From positions 24,249,530-24,313,529 of the forward strand of contig NC_073696.1 of assembly GCF_029784165.1 (NCBI RefSeq): DNA of 64,000 nt, in the 5' to 3' direction. The translations under genes and the position numbers were made by a program. This document shows positions 1 through 10,764 of the stretch, one piece after another. This DNA is from Wyeomyia smithii (lineage: Eukaryota; Arthropoda; Insecta; Diptera; Culicidae). Numbering within the stretch: the first letter of the stretch is position 1; each line of letters starts with the position of its first letter. The notes under the pieces were generated by a model. That model was not told the origin of the DNA and did no database searches. It saw only the letters and a list, made by a program, of their open reading frames with translations.

Positions 1-842
1 TTTCAAAGTTGCGTAATAACATCGAGTTTCTTTAAAAAAAAAATAAAAAAAAATTCAACTCATCTTTTTTAAAATTGAAATTTAATGTTTATTTATTTTT
101 TGGTCAAAAAAATTTTTTATGTACAGTGTATATTTTTTATGGTGTATTTTTAATTCCCTACAACTCATTCTCAGACAGTTTTTCTATACAACCAACGGTT
201 TCTGGGCTTCGAATAAAACCTATGCCAAAAGGCATACGCCCTTTCAGAATGTAACTCATGGGTGTAAAAAATCACTCCATCTGTGAAAAATGCTCAGTTT
301 GCTAAGCCAAATATGTGTGCGAAGTTTCATTCAAATCAAAAATGGTCGATATTCGACCATAGGTTATTTGACGCGATCTTGCTCTTACGCGATAATATAA
401 ATATCTCTGTGATAATTTTTGCATAACTCGAAAACTAATCAAGCAAATGGAACTAGATTCGACATTTCGAGGTTTTTGAGAGCAATAAATAATTCAATGG
501 TGGTTATACACTTCTTCTTCTCCTGGAAACACAAATGAAACACATATTTTAATCATTTTTGTCGGAAAACAGCTCATAATGATGAGGATGTCTAGTTTAG
601 TCTAGTATACACTAACACAGCCAGTACTTGAAAGGATCCTGGAAAATGACATCCACCATTTTAAAAAAATGGTTTCCATATATTTTTCTTGTCAACGGCC
701 AGGCCTACTGTGTGGCGCAACATAATACAATTAGACGGATTTCGCGCCAAATGAACCCGCGGTTGGCAGCACCCTCTCCGAATTGGTTGAAACTTTTTGG
801 GTGTGGAGACATCACCTAATTAAGCATCTCTGTATACTTACT
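1..842. other. AT-rich non-coding DNA
   Basis: No ORF longer than about 60 codons and no recognisable protein similarity. The stretch resembles decayed transposon sequence, but I could not find termini or a target duplication. Confidence 0.5.
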
Positions 843-1190
843 TTTGACGTAGGACTACGTCTAACCGCACTATATTGAGATACATTCTGAGAAAACTAAA
901 AACCAAGGTGTAACGCCGGAATGAAAGATTTCAAACGGTAATACTTGTGTAACCACATGATGGATTACAATGATCAATATGTCGTTGGATTGATAAAATG
1001 ATGGATATTTTTGTGATACTTCAGTGATCATTATAACTTAATTGTTCAACAGTGAAAATTAGTGAAAACTTTCAAGATCGAATTTCCCCTACAATGAACC
1101 AATCACGTGCGCGCATGCCTGGCACAGACTTCATGAGTAGACACAAACCATGGCGCATGTAAACGTAAAATTGATTCTTTTAATGCCACG
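843..1190 (+). repeat. Dispersed repeat family A, copy 1
   Basis: Begins with the near-palindrome GACGTAGGACTACGTC at 846-861. It then runs through a block of the form GATTTCAAACG-GTAATA, a -TGTTGGAT-like stretch and AATGAACCAATCACGTGC. The same order of words recurs at 27535-27840 and in part at 31572-31815 (mirrored at 41527-41770), so this is a dispersed, probably non-autonomous transposon. No ORF. Boundaries are approximate and the class is not identified. Confidence 0.55.
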
Positions 1191-1318
1191 TCGTGATTGA
1201 TTTTTTGTTACGCTTTCGGACATTTTAAACAACTATTCCATTTAAAATACAGCTTCGAAAAAGTATGAATATCCTTGGTTGGATGAAATTGAATTAACTA
1301 TTCTTATACATTTTTCAA

Positions 1319-1334
1319 AAGTCTTGAAAAAGAC
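1319..1334 (-). other. Histone-like hairpin, diverged unit
   Basis: AGTCTTGAAAAAGACT: 6-bp stem, TTTC loop on the minus strand. The flanks differ from the other copies and the downstream purine block is degraded. Confidence 0.45.
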
Positions 1335-1674
1335 TGTTTCTGAACTGCTTGATAAAGTTGTGTGCTGGGCTTCGGCAGATTCCTTCGCTGCAGCAAATTT
1401 GTTTACTACAAGTACTCCAAGCATAGTTGTCCCAGCGTGCATAAGTTTTGTGTAGAACATGGGACTACTATGATTGGAACGGCAGAGTAGCCTTTCGACA
1501 GCCCATCACTTTCATCACAACTATTTTTCTCCGTCTCCAGTGTTAGCGCTAGAATCAGTCAAATGATTAGAGTTCGTTGTCTAATCCGAACAGGAACATC
1601 CAGCGTTCCACTAGCTCCAAACAGAAATGCTGCGACCGCGACGCGCACAGGTCTAGCTCAAAATGCGAAATGAC

Positions 1675-1705
1675 TGAACGCGCGGACGGTTCTTTTCCTT
1701 TTATA
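1675..1705 (-). promoter_or_regulatory. TATA + initiator core promoter, unit 1
   Basis: Minus strand TATAAAAGG (1705-1697), with the A of an initiator-like TTCAGTCATT at 1675, so the TATA T lies at -30. This is the canonical spacing of arthropod RNA polymerase II TATA/Inr promoters. Activity is inferred, not seen. Confidence 0.6.
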
Positions 1706-2070
1706 CTCGCACACTGGCAACTGATAAGCTCCGCCCGGTTTAATTTTTCTTTCATTTCCTTAGCTGCATATGTTCCCGCAATCACACGCAATGAGAAATT
1801 ATCTCAAGCAATCTGCGTCAGGACAAATGAATTCAATTTAAGTTTTGATTTACGACGGCTTGCCACTGCTCGTCAGAACCCCCAGAAACGATTTTAAAAC
1901 ACTAATAGCCATGAAATTCGATTTTGATCTTACATTACAACAGTATTGCTGCTTGTTTCAACAAGCTAGCGCACCGTTTCTGAAGCAAAACGAACCTGTT
2001 ATTATTCACTGTCCTCGAAATTCCCATCGTTGAGTAAAATTGAATTAACTTTCTTTATAAATTTAATAAA

Positions 2071-2086
2071 AGTCTTGAAAAAGACT
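2071..2086 (-). other. Histone-3'-end-like hairpin with purine block
   Basis: Minus strand reads AGTCTT-TTTC-AAGACT: 6-bp perfect stem and four-base TTTC loop, the geometry of the metazoan histone mRNA stem-loop. It is followed 14 nt later by AAAGAAAG (2056-2049), placed where histone genes carry the U7-binding purine-rich element. It differs from the histone consensus in the basal pair (A-U rather than G-C), and no histone coding sequence lies upstream. Function is therefore an inference from shape and spacing only. Confidence 0.4.
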
Positions 2087-2337
2087 GTTTGTGAACTGCG
2101 TGTTAAAGTTGTGCAAACAGGAACATCGGGAGTCCGCTAACTGGAAACAGAAATGCTGCGACCGCCATGGAATTCGATTTTGGTCTTACATTACAACAGT
2201 AATGCTGCCCGTTGAAACAAGCTAGCGCACCGTTTCTGAAGCAAAACGAACCTGTTATTGTTCAGTGTCCATTCACTGGGCTCGAAAATCCCATCGTTGA
2301 GTAAAATTGAATTATCTTTCTTTATAAATTTAATAAA

Positions 2338-2353
2338 AGTCTTGAAAAAGACT
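2338..2353 (-). other. Histone-like hairpin, short unit
   Basis: Same stem, loop and downstream AAAGAAAG as the copy at 2071, in a unit lacking its own TATA segment. Confidence 0.4.
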
Positions 2354-2604
2354 GTTTGTAACCTGCGTGTTAAAGTTGTCCAAACAGGAACATCGGGAGT
2401 CCGCTAACTGCAAACAGAAATGCTGCGATCGCCATGGAATTCGATTTTGATCTTACATTACAACAGTAATACTGCCCGTTAAAACAAGCTGGCGCACCGT
2501 TTCTGAAGCAAAACGAACCTGTTATTGTTCACTGTCCATTCACTGGGCTCGAAAATCCCATCGTTGAGTAAAATTGAATTAACTTTCTTTATAAATTTAA
2601 TAAA

Positions 2605-2620
2605 AGTCTTGAAAAAGACT
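2605..2620 (-). other. Histone-like hairpin downstream of promoter unit 2
   Basis: Lies 115-130 nt downstream (minus strand) of the predicted start at 2735, defining a candidate transcript of about 130 nt that ends at the hairpin. Confidence 0.45.
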
Positions 2621-2734
2621 GTTTGTAAACTGCGTGTTAAAGTTGTCCAAACAGGAACATCGGGAGTCCGCCAACTGCAAACAGAAATGCTGCGACCGCG
2701 ACGCGCACAGGTCTAGCTCAAAATGCGAAATGAC

Positions 2735-2765
2735 TGAACGCGCGGACGGTTCTTTTCCTTTTATA
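2735..2765 (-). promoter_or_regulatory. TATA + initiator core promoter, unit 2
   Basis: Minus strand TATAAAAGG (2765-2757) and TTCAGTCATT with start A at 2735, spacing identical to unit 1. Sequence is conserved from about -120 to about +130 relative to the other units. Confidence 0.6.
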
Positions 2766-3141
2766 CTCGCACACTGGCAACTGATAAGCTCCGCCCGGTT
2801 TAATTTTTCTTTCATTTCCTTAGCTGCATATGTTCCCGCAATCACACGCAATGAGAAATTATCTCAAGCAATCTGCGGCAGGACAAATGAATTCAATTTA
2901 AGTTTTGATTTACGACGGCTTGCCACTGCTCGTCAGAACCCCCAGAAACGATTTTAAAACACTAATAGCCATGAAATTCGATTTTGATCTTACATTACAA
3001 CAGTATTGCTGCCGGTTGAAACAAGCTAGCGCACCGTTTCTGAAGCAAAACGAACCTGTTATTATTCACTGTCCATTCACTGGGCTTGAAATTCCCATCG
3101 TTGAGTAAAATTGAATTAACTTTCTTTATAAATTTAATAAA

Positions 3142-3157
3142 AGTCTTGAAAAAGACT
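3142..3157 (-). other. Histone-like hairpin, short unit
   Basis: Perfect copy of the array hairpin followed on the minus strand by AAAGAAAG 14 nt downstream. Confidence 0.4.
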
Positions 3158-3408
3158 GTTTGTGAACTGCGTGTTAAAGTTGTGCAAACAGGAACATCGG
3201 GAGTCCGCTAACTGGAAACAGAAATGCTGCGACCGCCATGGAATTCGATTTTGGTCTTACATTACAACAGTAATGCTGCCCGTTAAAACAAGCTAGCGCA
3301 CCGTTTCTGAAGCAAAACGAACCTGTTATTGTTCACTGTCCATTCACTGGGCTCGAAAATCCCATCGTTGAGTAAAATTGAATTAACTTTCTTTATAAAT
3401 TTAATAAA

Positions 3409-3424
3409 AGTCTTGAAAAAGACT
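3409..3424 (-). other. Histone-like hairpin nearest the Jockey 3' end
   Basis: Perfect copy. Its cognate TATA was separated from it by the retrotransposon insertion and now lies at 10931-10923. Confidence 0.4.
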
Positions 3425-3532
3425 GTTTGTAAACTGCGTGTTAAAGTTGTCCAAACAGGAACATCGGGAGTCCGCCAACTGCAAACAGAAATGCTGCGAC
3501 CGCGACGCGCACAGGTCTAGCTCAAAATGCGA

Positions 3533-3548
3533 AATGACTGAACGCGCG
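3533..3548. repeat. Target-site duplication, left copy
   Basis: AATGACTGAACGCGCG, repeated exactly at 10895-10910 and bounding the Jockey-clade element. It contains the initiator of the host array promoter. Confidence 0.9.
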
Positions 3549-3847
3549 ATTTTTTTTTTTTTTTTCGATTAACAATATTTTATTTCTTATTATTTTAACA
3601 ATTTCTGTTCTTTGTACATTTTAATTGATACACCTAAGTTTTCATCTTTGTTTAATATTTTTATGTTTTTGTTTCCTTCGTTTGTTATTCCTTCTTTACA
3701 TTTTAAGTGCTCAGCACATTTAGTTTAATATACACTGTCTTAATCTTAATATATGCCAAACTACAATTTACCGAGTTCGATACAGGTTATTAATTGTGTC
3801 ATATTCAGACGCGAGACAGTTTTCTTTGAACTTTTGTTTTCTTATTG

Positions 3848-6439
3848 TTAACTGTTCGTTAACTGTTCGTTAATTGTTTTTATTTCAGCTATTTGATGTG
3901 TTGTTCTGTTGTTTGTGTATTTTGACAAATTGTAAATCATTCTAAGGGATTTGTTTTGTATAATTTGCAATTTTTGTTTGTGTGATGCAGCGCAGCAGTC
4001 CCAAATGGGAGAAGCATATAAAAGTATAGGCAAGATAATTTGTTTGTAAATGGTTTCCTTATTTGTGATTGAAAGTTTAGAATTTCTGCCTATTAGAGGG
4101 AATAGTTTTTGTGTAACAGATTGACATTTCACTTTAGTTTTTTCCGTGTGACTTCTAAATATAAGTTTTGAATCCAGGGTGAGCCCTAAATACGTGACTT
4201 CCTGTGTCCAGTCAGTTTGTTTTCCTTCGATGGTTATTTTGCAGTTGTTTGGCGGTTGGAGTCTTGTAGATTTGTTGTACGGAAACAGAATCACTTGCGT
4301 TTTACTATTGTTGATTTTAACTTTCCAGGTTTTCATGTAGTCAGCAATGGTGTTGATGTAATCTTGCAGTCTCCTTGTGGTGGCTTTGGTATTTCTTCCC
4401 TTTGCCATAATACACGTATCATCCGCGTAGAGGGAAAGATGGCAATTTTCAGGTGGTTGCGGTATGTCTGCGGTGTATATATTGTATAATACTGGACCGA
4501 TGATGCTACCCTGTGGTACTCCTGCAGGGATGATGAAACTTTGCGAGTTGACGTCACCGAGGTTGACTCTGAATTTTCTTTCTTTCAGGTAATTCTGAAT
4601 GATTTTAATTAGATATATAGGGAAGTTATACCTGTATAACTTATAAATTATGCCTTCGTGCCAGACGTTGTCAAACGCCTTCTCTATGTCCAGAAGTGCC
4701 ATCACGGTCGATTTAGCAACAGATTTGTTACGTTTAATATAATTCGTAACACGAAGAAGTTGTTGTGACGTCGAGTGCCCTTTCGTGAATCCAAACTGTT
4801 CTTTTGGGATAATCCTATTATTGTTTATGTGTTGGAGTAGCCTATTCAGAAGCAATCTCTCAAAAATTTTACTCATCGTGGGTAGTAAGCTTATCGGGCG
4901 ATAGCTTAATGCTAAGGTAGGGTTTTTGCCTGGTTTACGTATGGGGATTATTTTGGCACACTTTCAGGACGAGGGAAAATATTGGAGGTCCATGCATTTG
5001 TTAAGAATATCGACCAGGTGTGTGATTGCGCGATCACCTAATTTCTTCAGGAGGATATTGAAAATTTGATCAAAGCCTGGGGCTTTCATGTTTTTGCAGT
5101 TTTTGATGACTAGTTTTGTCTCTTCAATGGTGCTCTTCTTATTGGGAGGAACATAACATTGATTGTTATGTAAGCTGTTTATAGTTTCTTGTACTACCTG
5201 CTCCATGGGGCTAGTTATTTCGAACCCCAGTCTATGTGAAGCTATGAAATGCTGACCAATTGCTTCTGTTTTTTCTAGATTGGACAGTAATAATGTATCA
5301 CCATCTTTCAGAGGAGGAATTTGTTGGGGTTTTGTTTTCAAAATTTTTGCAATTTTCCAAAAAGGTTTGGAGCGGGTGTCTAGCTTGTAGATGTTATCTT
5401 GAAATTTTTGATTTTTTAAGTTATTTATTCTTTCACGGATTTTCTCTGTCATTCTGTCTACAAGAAATTTTGCGTTCAAATCCCCTGACCTTTGAAATTG
5501 TCTTCTTGCAGTATTTCTACTACGTATTAATTGTCTAGTTTCAGTGTCGATTTGAAGAATACTCACAGTAGTAGGAATTTTGCGGGTGCATTCGTCTTCA
5601 GCTGCAATGATGGCTGCTTTCATATCCTCCAATGACCGGTCGATGTCGGCAGTGGTTACCAGAGGGATGTCGAAGTTAATACGGTGGTCTGCCCTACGCT
5701 GGAATTCTGCCCAGTTGACAGAGTGATAGTCCTTCCTCATTTTCTTCGGCCGGGTTGTTGAAGTACAGTTGAACTGGAGCGCGACCGGGTAGTGGTCGGA
5801 GCTTAGTTCAGCTATCGTTTCCGGGATGCTGATGTGTTGTTCGATGTTTGTCAGGAACATGTCAATCGTGGAGGGGTTTCCAGCAGGTGAAAAGAAGGTT
5901 GGTTTCATCGGGGCGTTGATGGTATAGTACCCAAGTAGTGAATCGTCGGACAGGAGCTCACCATTTTTATTTCTTCTGTAATTCCCCCACAATTCGTGTC
6001 GAGCGTTCAAGTCACCAGCCACTATGAACTTGTTTTTGATTCGCGTGATTTTGGCTAAGTCGTTCTTAAATCTTCCGCTGTCACCATTACTGTTGAAACA
6101 CTGCCTAGGGCAATAGGCTGCAATTAATATTAATTCACCAATATCTGTTGTCAACACTAGCCCAAGGGCTTCAATTACTGTGGTTTTATAATGGGGTTGC
6201 ACTTTAAACTTAATGTTATTTTTCACTGCAATCGCTACACCACCCCCGCTCGAGTGTGTTCGATCTAGTCTTACGATTGTGTATCCTGCCAGGGAAAAGT
6301 TTGTGTCAGGTTTTAGATGCGTTTCTGTTATCACTAGAATGTCGATATTACGGCGATCCAGTAAATCCAGTAGTTCAACTGACTTCCGCTTAATACCACG
6401 GGCATTCCAAAGTAGCAATTTAATCGGACTAATAACCAT
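3848..6439 (-). pseudogene. Jockey-clade ORF2, endonuclease-reverse transcriptase with one stop
   Basis: Encodes an AP-type endonuclease followed by a reverse transcriptase, the replication enzyme of the element. Visible endonuclease motifs: LLLWNARG at the N-terminus, ITETHLKP, GDLNARH (about residues 142-148), STIDMF and SDHYPV (about 214). Reverse transcriptase motifs: KAPGFDQI, AFDNVWH, GVPQGSIIGP, YADD (about 671-674), YLGLTLD. I chose the ATG at 6439 because it overlaps the ORF1 stop (ATGGTTATTAG) and leaves the LLLWNARG motif just inside; an upstream in-frame ATG exists at 6517. Codon 492 is TGA (4966-4964), probably from TGG, between the endonuclease and reverse transcriptase; the frame is otherwise open for about 860 codons. 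Both inverted copies share this stop, so it predates the duplication or comes from the same molecule. Confidence 0.9.
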
Positions 6440-6692
6440 AGTTGAGTACGAATTCACCAAGTGTACGCACTTGTTCGAGTCGCGTAGAGCACTGTTGTAA
6501 TTTGTCACACATTTCATTCAGGATCTGTAGTAAGTCAGCTGGTGTGTACTTGAGCGGAGGTACACCGGCTGATTGATTTTCATCAGGTATAGACTGACGA
6601 GGTAACTGTTGAAAGCCCGGAGGGGAGCGGTTTTCTGTTCTCGATCGCCGGTCCGCCCCTTCTGCATACTGCGGTGGTGGTTGCATCGGCGA
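6429..6692 (-). CDS. Jockey-clade ORF1, C-terminal part
   Basis: About 87 codons: a Pro/Arg-rich linker (MQPPPQYAEG..., GFQQLPRQSIP) followed by a helical tail (TPADLLQILNEMCDKLQQ ... FVLNYGY) and a TAG stop that overlaps the ORF2 ATG. It is the expected C-terminus of the ORF1 whose N-terminal part is at 9729-10764. The 11 codons upstream of 6692 come from the inverted arm and do not belong to it. The missing middle lies in or beyond the N gap. Confidence 0.7.
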   Translation of the reverse strand, partial: SPMQPPPQYAEGADRRSRTENRSPPGFQQLPRQSIPDENQSAGVPPLKYTPADLLQILNEMCDKLQQCSTRLEQVRTLGEFVLNYGY

Positions 6693-6894
6693 TGAACAGA
6701 AAACCGCTCCCCTCCGGGCTTTCAACAGTTACCTCGTCAGTCTATACCTGATGAAAATCAATCAGCCGGTGTACCTCCGCTCAAGTACACACCAGCTGAC
6801 TTACTACAGATCCTGAATGAAATGTGTGACAAATTACAACAGTGCTCTACGCGACTCGAACAAGTGCGTACACTTGGTGAATTCGTACTCAACT

Positions 6895-9228
6895 ATGGTT
6901 ATTAGTCCGATTAAATTGCTACTTTGGAATGCCCGTGGTATTAAGCGGAAGTCAGTTGAACTACTGGATTTACTGGATCGCCGTAATATCGACATTCTAG
7001 TGATAACAGAAACGCATCTAAAACCTGACACAAACTTTTCCCTGGCAGGATACACAATCGTAAGACTAGATCGAACACACTCGAGCGGGGGTGGTGTAGC
7101 GATTGCAGTGAAAAATAACATTAAGTTTAAAGTGCAACCCCATTATAAAACCACAGTAATTGAAGCCCTTGGGCTAGTGTTGACAACAGATATTGGTGAA
7201 TTAATATTAATTGCAGCCTATTGCCCTAGGCAGTGTTTCAACAGTAATGGTGACAGCGGAAGATTTAAGAACGACTTAGCCAAAATCACGCGAATCAAAA
7301 ACAAGTTCATAGTGGCTGGTGACTTGAACGCTCGACACGAATTGTGGGGGAATTACAGAAGAAATAAAAATGGTGAGCTCCTGTCCGACGATTCACTACT
7401 TGGGTACTATACCATCAACGCCCCGATGAAACCAACCTTCTTTTCACCTGCTGGAAACCCCTCCACGATTGACATGTTCCTGACAAACATCGAACAACAC
7501 ATCAGCATCCCGGAAACGATAGCTGAACTAAGCTCCGACCACTACCCGGTCGCGCTCCAGTTCAACTGTACTTCAACAACCCGGCCGAAGAAAATGAGGA
7601 AGGACTATCACTCTGTCAACTGGGCAGAATTCCAGCGTAGGGCAGACCACCGTATTAACTTCGACATCCCTCTGGTAACCACTGCCGACATCGACCGGTC
7701 ATTGGAGGATATGAAAGCAGCCATCATTGCAGCTGAAGACGAATGCACCCGCAAAATTCCTACTACTGTGAGTATTCTTCAAATCGACACTGAAACTAGA
7801 CAATTAATACGTAGTAGAAATACTGCAAGAAGACAATTTCAAAGGTCAGGGGATTTGAACGCAAAATTTCTTGTAGACAGAATGACAGAGAAAATCCGTG
7901 AAAGAATAAATAACTTAAAAAATCAAAAATTTCAAGATAACATCTACAAGCTAGACACCCGCTCCAAACCTTTTTGGAAAATTGCAAAAATTTTGAAAAC
8001 AAAACCCCAACAAATTCCTCCTCTGAAAGATGGTGATACATTATTACTGTCCAATCTAGAAAAAACAGAAGCAATTGGTCAGCATTTCATAGCTTCACAT
8101 AGACTGGGGTTCGAAATAACTAGCCCCATGGAGCAGGTAGTACAAGAAACTATAAACAGCTTACATAACAATCAATGTTATGTTCCTCCCAATAAGAAGA
8201 GCACCATTGAAGAGACAAAACTAGTCATCAAAAACTGCAAAAACATGAAAGCCCCAGGCTTTGATCAAATTTTCAATATCCTCCTGAAGAAATTAGGTGA
8301 TCGCGCAATCACACACCTGGTCGATATTCTTAACAAATGCATGGACCTCCAATATTTTCCCTCGTCCTGAAAGTGTGCCAAAATAATCCCCATACGTAAA
8401 CCAGGCAAAAACCCTACCTTAGCATTAAGCTATCGCCCGATAAGCTTACTACCCACGATGAGTAAAATTTTTGAGAGATTGCTTCTGAATAGGCTACTCC
8501 AACACATAAACAATAATAGGATTATCCCAAAAGAACAGTTTGGATTCACGAAAGGGCACTCGACGTCACAACAACTTCTTCGTGTTACGAATTATATTAA
8601 ACGTAACAAATCTGTTGCTAAATCGACCGTGATGGCACTTCTGGACATAGAGAAGGCGTTTGACAACGTCTGGCACGAAGGCATAATTTATAAGTTATAC
8701 AGGTATAACTTCCCTATATATCTAATTAAAATCATTCAGAATTACCTGAAAGAAAGAAAATTCAGAGTCAACCTCGGTGACGTCAACTCGCAAAGTTTCA
8801 TCATCCCTGCAGGGAGTACCACAGGGTAGCATCATCGGTCCAGTATTATACAATATATACACCGCAGACATACCGCAACCACCTGAAAAATTGCCATCTT
8901 TCCCTCTACGCGGATGATACGTGTATTATGGCAAAGGGAAGAAATACCAAAGCCACCACAAGGAGACTGCAAGATTACATCAACACCATTGCTGACTACA
9001 TGAAAACCTGGAAAGTTAAAATCAACAATAGTAAAACGCAAGTGATTCTGTTTCCGTACAACAAATCTACAAGACTCCAACCGCCAAACAACTGCAAAAT
9101 AACCATCGAAGGAAAACAAACTGACTGGACACAGGAAGTCACGTATTTAGGGCTCACCCTGGATTCAAAACTTATATTTAGAAGTCACACGGAAAAAACT
9201 AAAGTGAAATGTCAATCTGTTACACAAA
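6895..9228 (+). pseudogene. Inverted duplicate of Jockey ORF2
   Basis: Same protein as 3848-6439, in opposite orientation: same N-terminus (ATG at 6895) and the same TGA (8368-8370). An extra G near 8814 shifts the frame inside GVPQG, and an extra A near 8888 shifts it again before YADD. It ends at the assembly gap. Probably not a separate genomic copy. Confidence 0.85.
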
Positions 9229-9728
9229 NNNNNNNNNNNNNNNNNNNNNNNNNNNNNNNNNNNNNNNNNNNNNNNNNNNNNNNNNNNNNNNNNNNNNNNN
9301 NNNNNNNNNNNNNNNNNNNNNNNNNNNNNNNNNNNNNNNNNNNNNNNNNNNNNNNNNNNNNNNNNNNNNNNNNNNNNNNNNNNNNNNNNNNNNNNNNNNN
9401 NNNNNNNNNNNNNNNNNNNNNNNNNNNNNNNNNNNNNNNNNNNNNNNNNNNNNNNNNNNNNNNNNNNNNNNNNNNNNNNNNNNNNNNNNNNNNNNNNNNN
9501 NNNNNNNNNNNNNNNNNNNNNNNNNNNNNNNNNNNNNNNNNNNNNNNNNNNNNNNNNNNNNNNNNNNNNNNNNNNNNNNNNNNNNNNNNNNNNNNNNNNN
9601 NNNNNNNNNNNNNNNNNNNNNNNNNNNNNNNNNNNNNNNNNNNNNNNNNNNNNNNNNNNNNNNNNNNNNNNNNNNNNNNNNNNNNNNNNNNNNNNNNNNN
9701 NNNNNNNNNNNNNNNNNNNNNNNNNNNN
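9229..9728. other. Assembly gap, 500 N
   Basis: Exactly 500 ambiguous bases, a conventional fixed-length scaffold gap, so the true size is unknown. It lies where ORF1 should continue from residue 345 of its N-terminal part. Confidence 0.98.
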
Positions 9729-10764
9729 TGCCTGCCTGTGTTATTGGCATTTGTTGGTTTCGGTAATTCGATTGAAATGTTGGATAGTTGTTCTCGTCGA
9801 ATACTGGAACTGGTGGTGGAAATCGGTCTCTTCTCCTCCCTGGTTGATTGCTTGTTGATGCTTGCTTCCGGATGTTCTTATATTCTTCTCGTTTTTTACA
9901 GATTCGATCAGAAGCTCGATGGGGTCCATTACAGTTGGCACACTTGTAATCTACTGCTCCTTCGATCGAACAGGAATCCGAGGAGTGTCCGAGAGAGCAG
10001 AAATTGCACCTTGCTTTAAGCCGGCAGTTTCGGGTGCCATGTCCGAAATTCAGGCACCGCATGCATTGTGTCACTCCGTTGCTCGTTGCCCGGTAGGCCT
10101 CCCAGGTGACGATGATATCCTGAATGACTCTGATGGCTTTTAGCGCTCCCAAAGTTATTGTTCCCTTCTTGAAATGGACCAGATAGAGGCAATCTCTATA
10201 TCTACTGGCAGTATCGTGTCTGGCCATCGGGAATACTGCTGATGGTTGTAGTTTGTAGTGGGGCTCAAGGTCCATTTTAATTTCAGCTGCATCCATGGCA
10301 GGCAGCCCTCGAACAACAGCTTTGAACGGTTTTTCTGACGGCAGGTCGTGTGTAAAATATTCTGCGTTGAGTTGATTCAGATATTTTTTAGCTTTTTCAT
10401 ATTCATCTTTGGAACGTATGACCACCTTGATGCCGATTCGACAAAGTTTAAACTCCGCTTTGATCTTCTTGGCTACTAGACCTCTTTTCAGCTCCTCCAA
10501 TCCGATGGACTTTACCATCAAGGGCGGTAGTTTCATGTTGGTTGTAACGAGAAGATTGTCTTGAAGTTCTCCGAATCCATTCAGTTCACTATTGTTAATA
10601 GCGGTGTTTTCTTCAGATAGGGCGCTGTAGCGATTCTGCGATACAATTGATGATAACTCCTCTTCATTTCGTTGCTTTTTTGGCTGCACCTGGTCAGGGG
10701 TACTGGCTGTGACGTTGGCAACCTTTGGGCTGGCTGTACTTCTTCTTCGGCGTTTACCACCCAT
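9729..10764 (-). CDS. Jockey-clade ORF1 (Gag-like zinc-knuckle protein), N-terminal part
   Basis: 345 residues readable from the ATG at 10764 to the gap. The nucleocapsid-like ORF1 protein binds element RNA and forms the ribonucleoprotein. Visible order: basic N-terminus (GGKRRRRS); a central RRM-like/PRE_C2HC-type region about residues 80-230 (FKAVVRGLP, FPMARH); three zinc knuckles, C234-C247 (CMRCLNFGHGTRNC), C253-C265 (CNFCSLGHSSDSC) and C275-C289 (CANCNGPHRASDRIC); then a basic, Pro-rich linker. This arrangement is that of Jockey-clade ORF1. Nothing is broken in the visible part; the C-terminus resumes at 6692. Confidence 0.88.

Larger units (their letters stand above)
1317..3548 (-). 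repeat. Tandem promoter/hairpin array, left part
   Basis: Higher-order tandem repeat. The hairpin AGTCTTGAAAAAGACT recurs at 2071, 2338, 2605, 3142 and 3409, giving a 267-bp short unit and steps of 537 bp where a longer promoter-bearing segment is included. Promoter segments recur 1060 bp apart (start sites near 1675 and 2735), and the next junction is about 800 bp on. Read on the minus strand, promoter units carry TATAAAAGG, then TTCAGTCATT 30 nt later, then about 110-130 nt to the hairpin, then a purine-rich AAAGAAAG block. Short ORFs occur in both strands, but they are shared among repeats, show no domain, and are interrupted between units. The array continues at 10911 after the Jockey insertion. 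Origin unknown: it could be multimerised promoter monomers of a transposon, or a remnant tandem gene cluster. Confidence 0.8.
4108..9228. repeat. Inverted duplication (palindrome 1), arms about 2.53 kb
   Basis: Arms 4108-6640 and 6694-9228 are reverse complements, with a 53-bp spacer 6641-6693. They translate identically for 517 codons. The differences I found in the right arm are single-base insertions in homopolymers: GG to GGG at 8812-8814 and AAAA to AAAAA at 8886-8890. The right arm stops at the 500-N gap. Near-zero divergence, homopolymer indels and the abutting gap fit a fold-back read or contig artefact. Confidence 0.85.

Noticed and set aside
2597..2957. Repeated ORFs of 63-107 codons on both strands of the tandem array
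   Set aside because: Similarity among them is due to the DNA repeat; both strands and several frames are equally open, units are cut at different points, and no domain is visible.
1317..3548. Tandem histone gene cluster
   Set aside because: Promoter and hairpin layout suggested it, but no histone coding sequence is present in any frame, and start-to-hairpin distance (about 130 nt) is too short for one.
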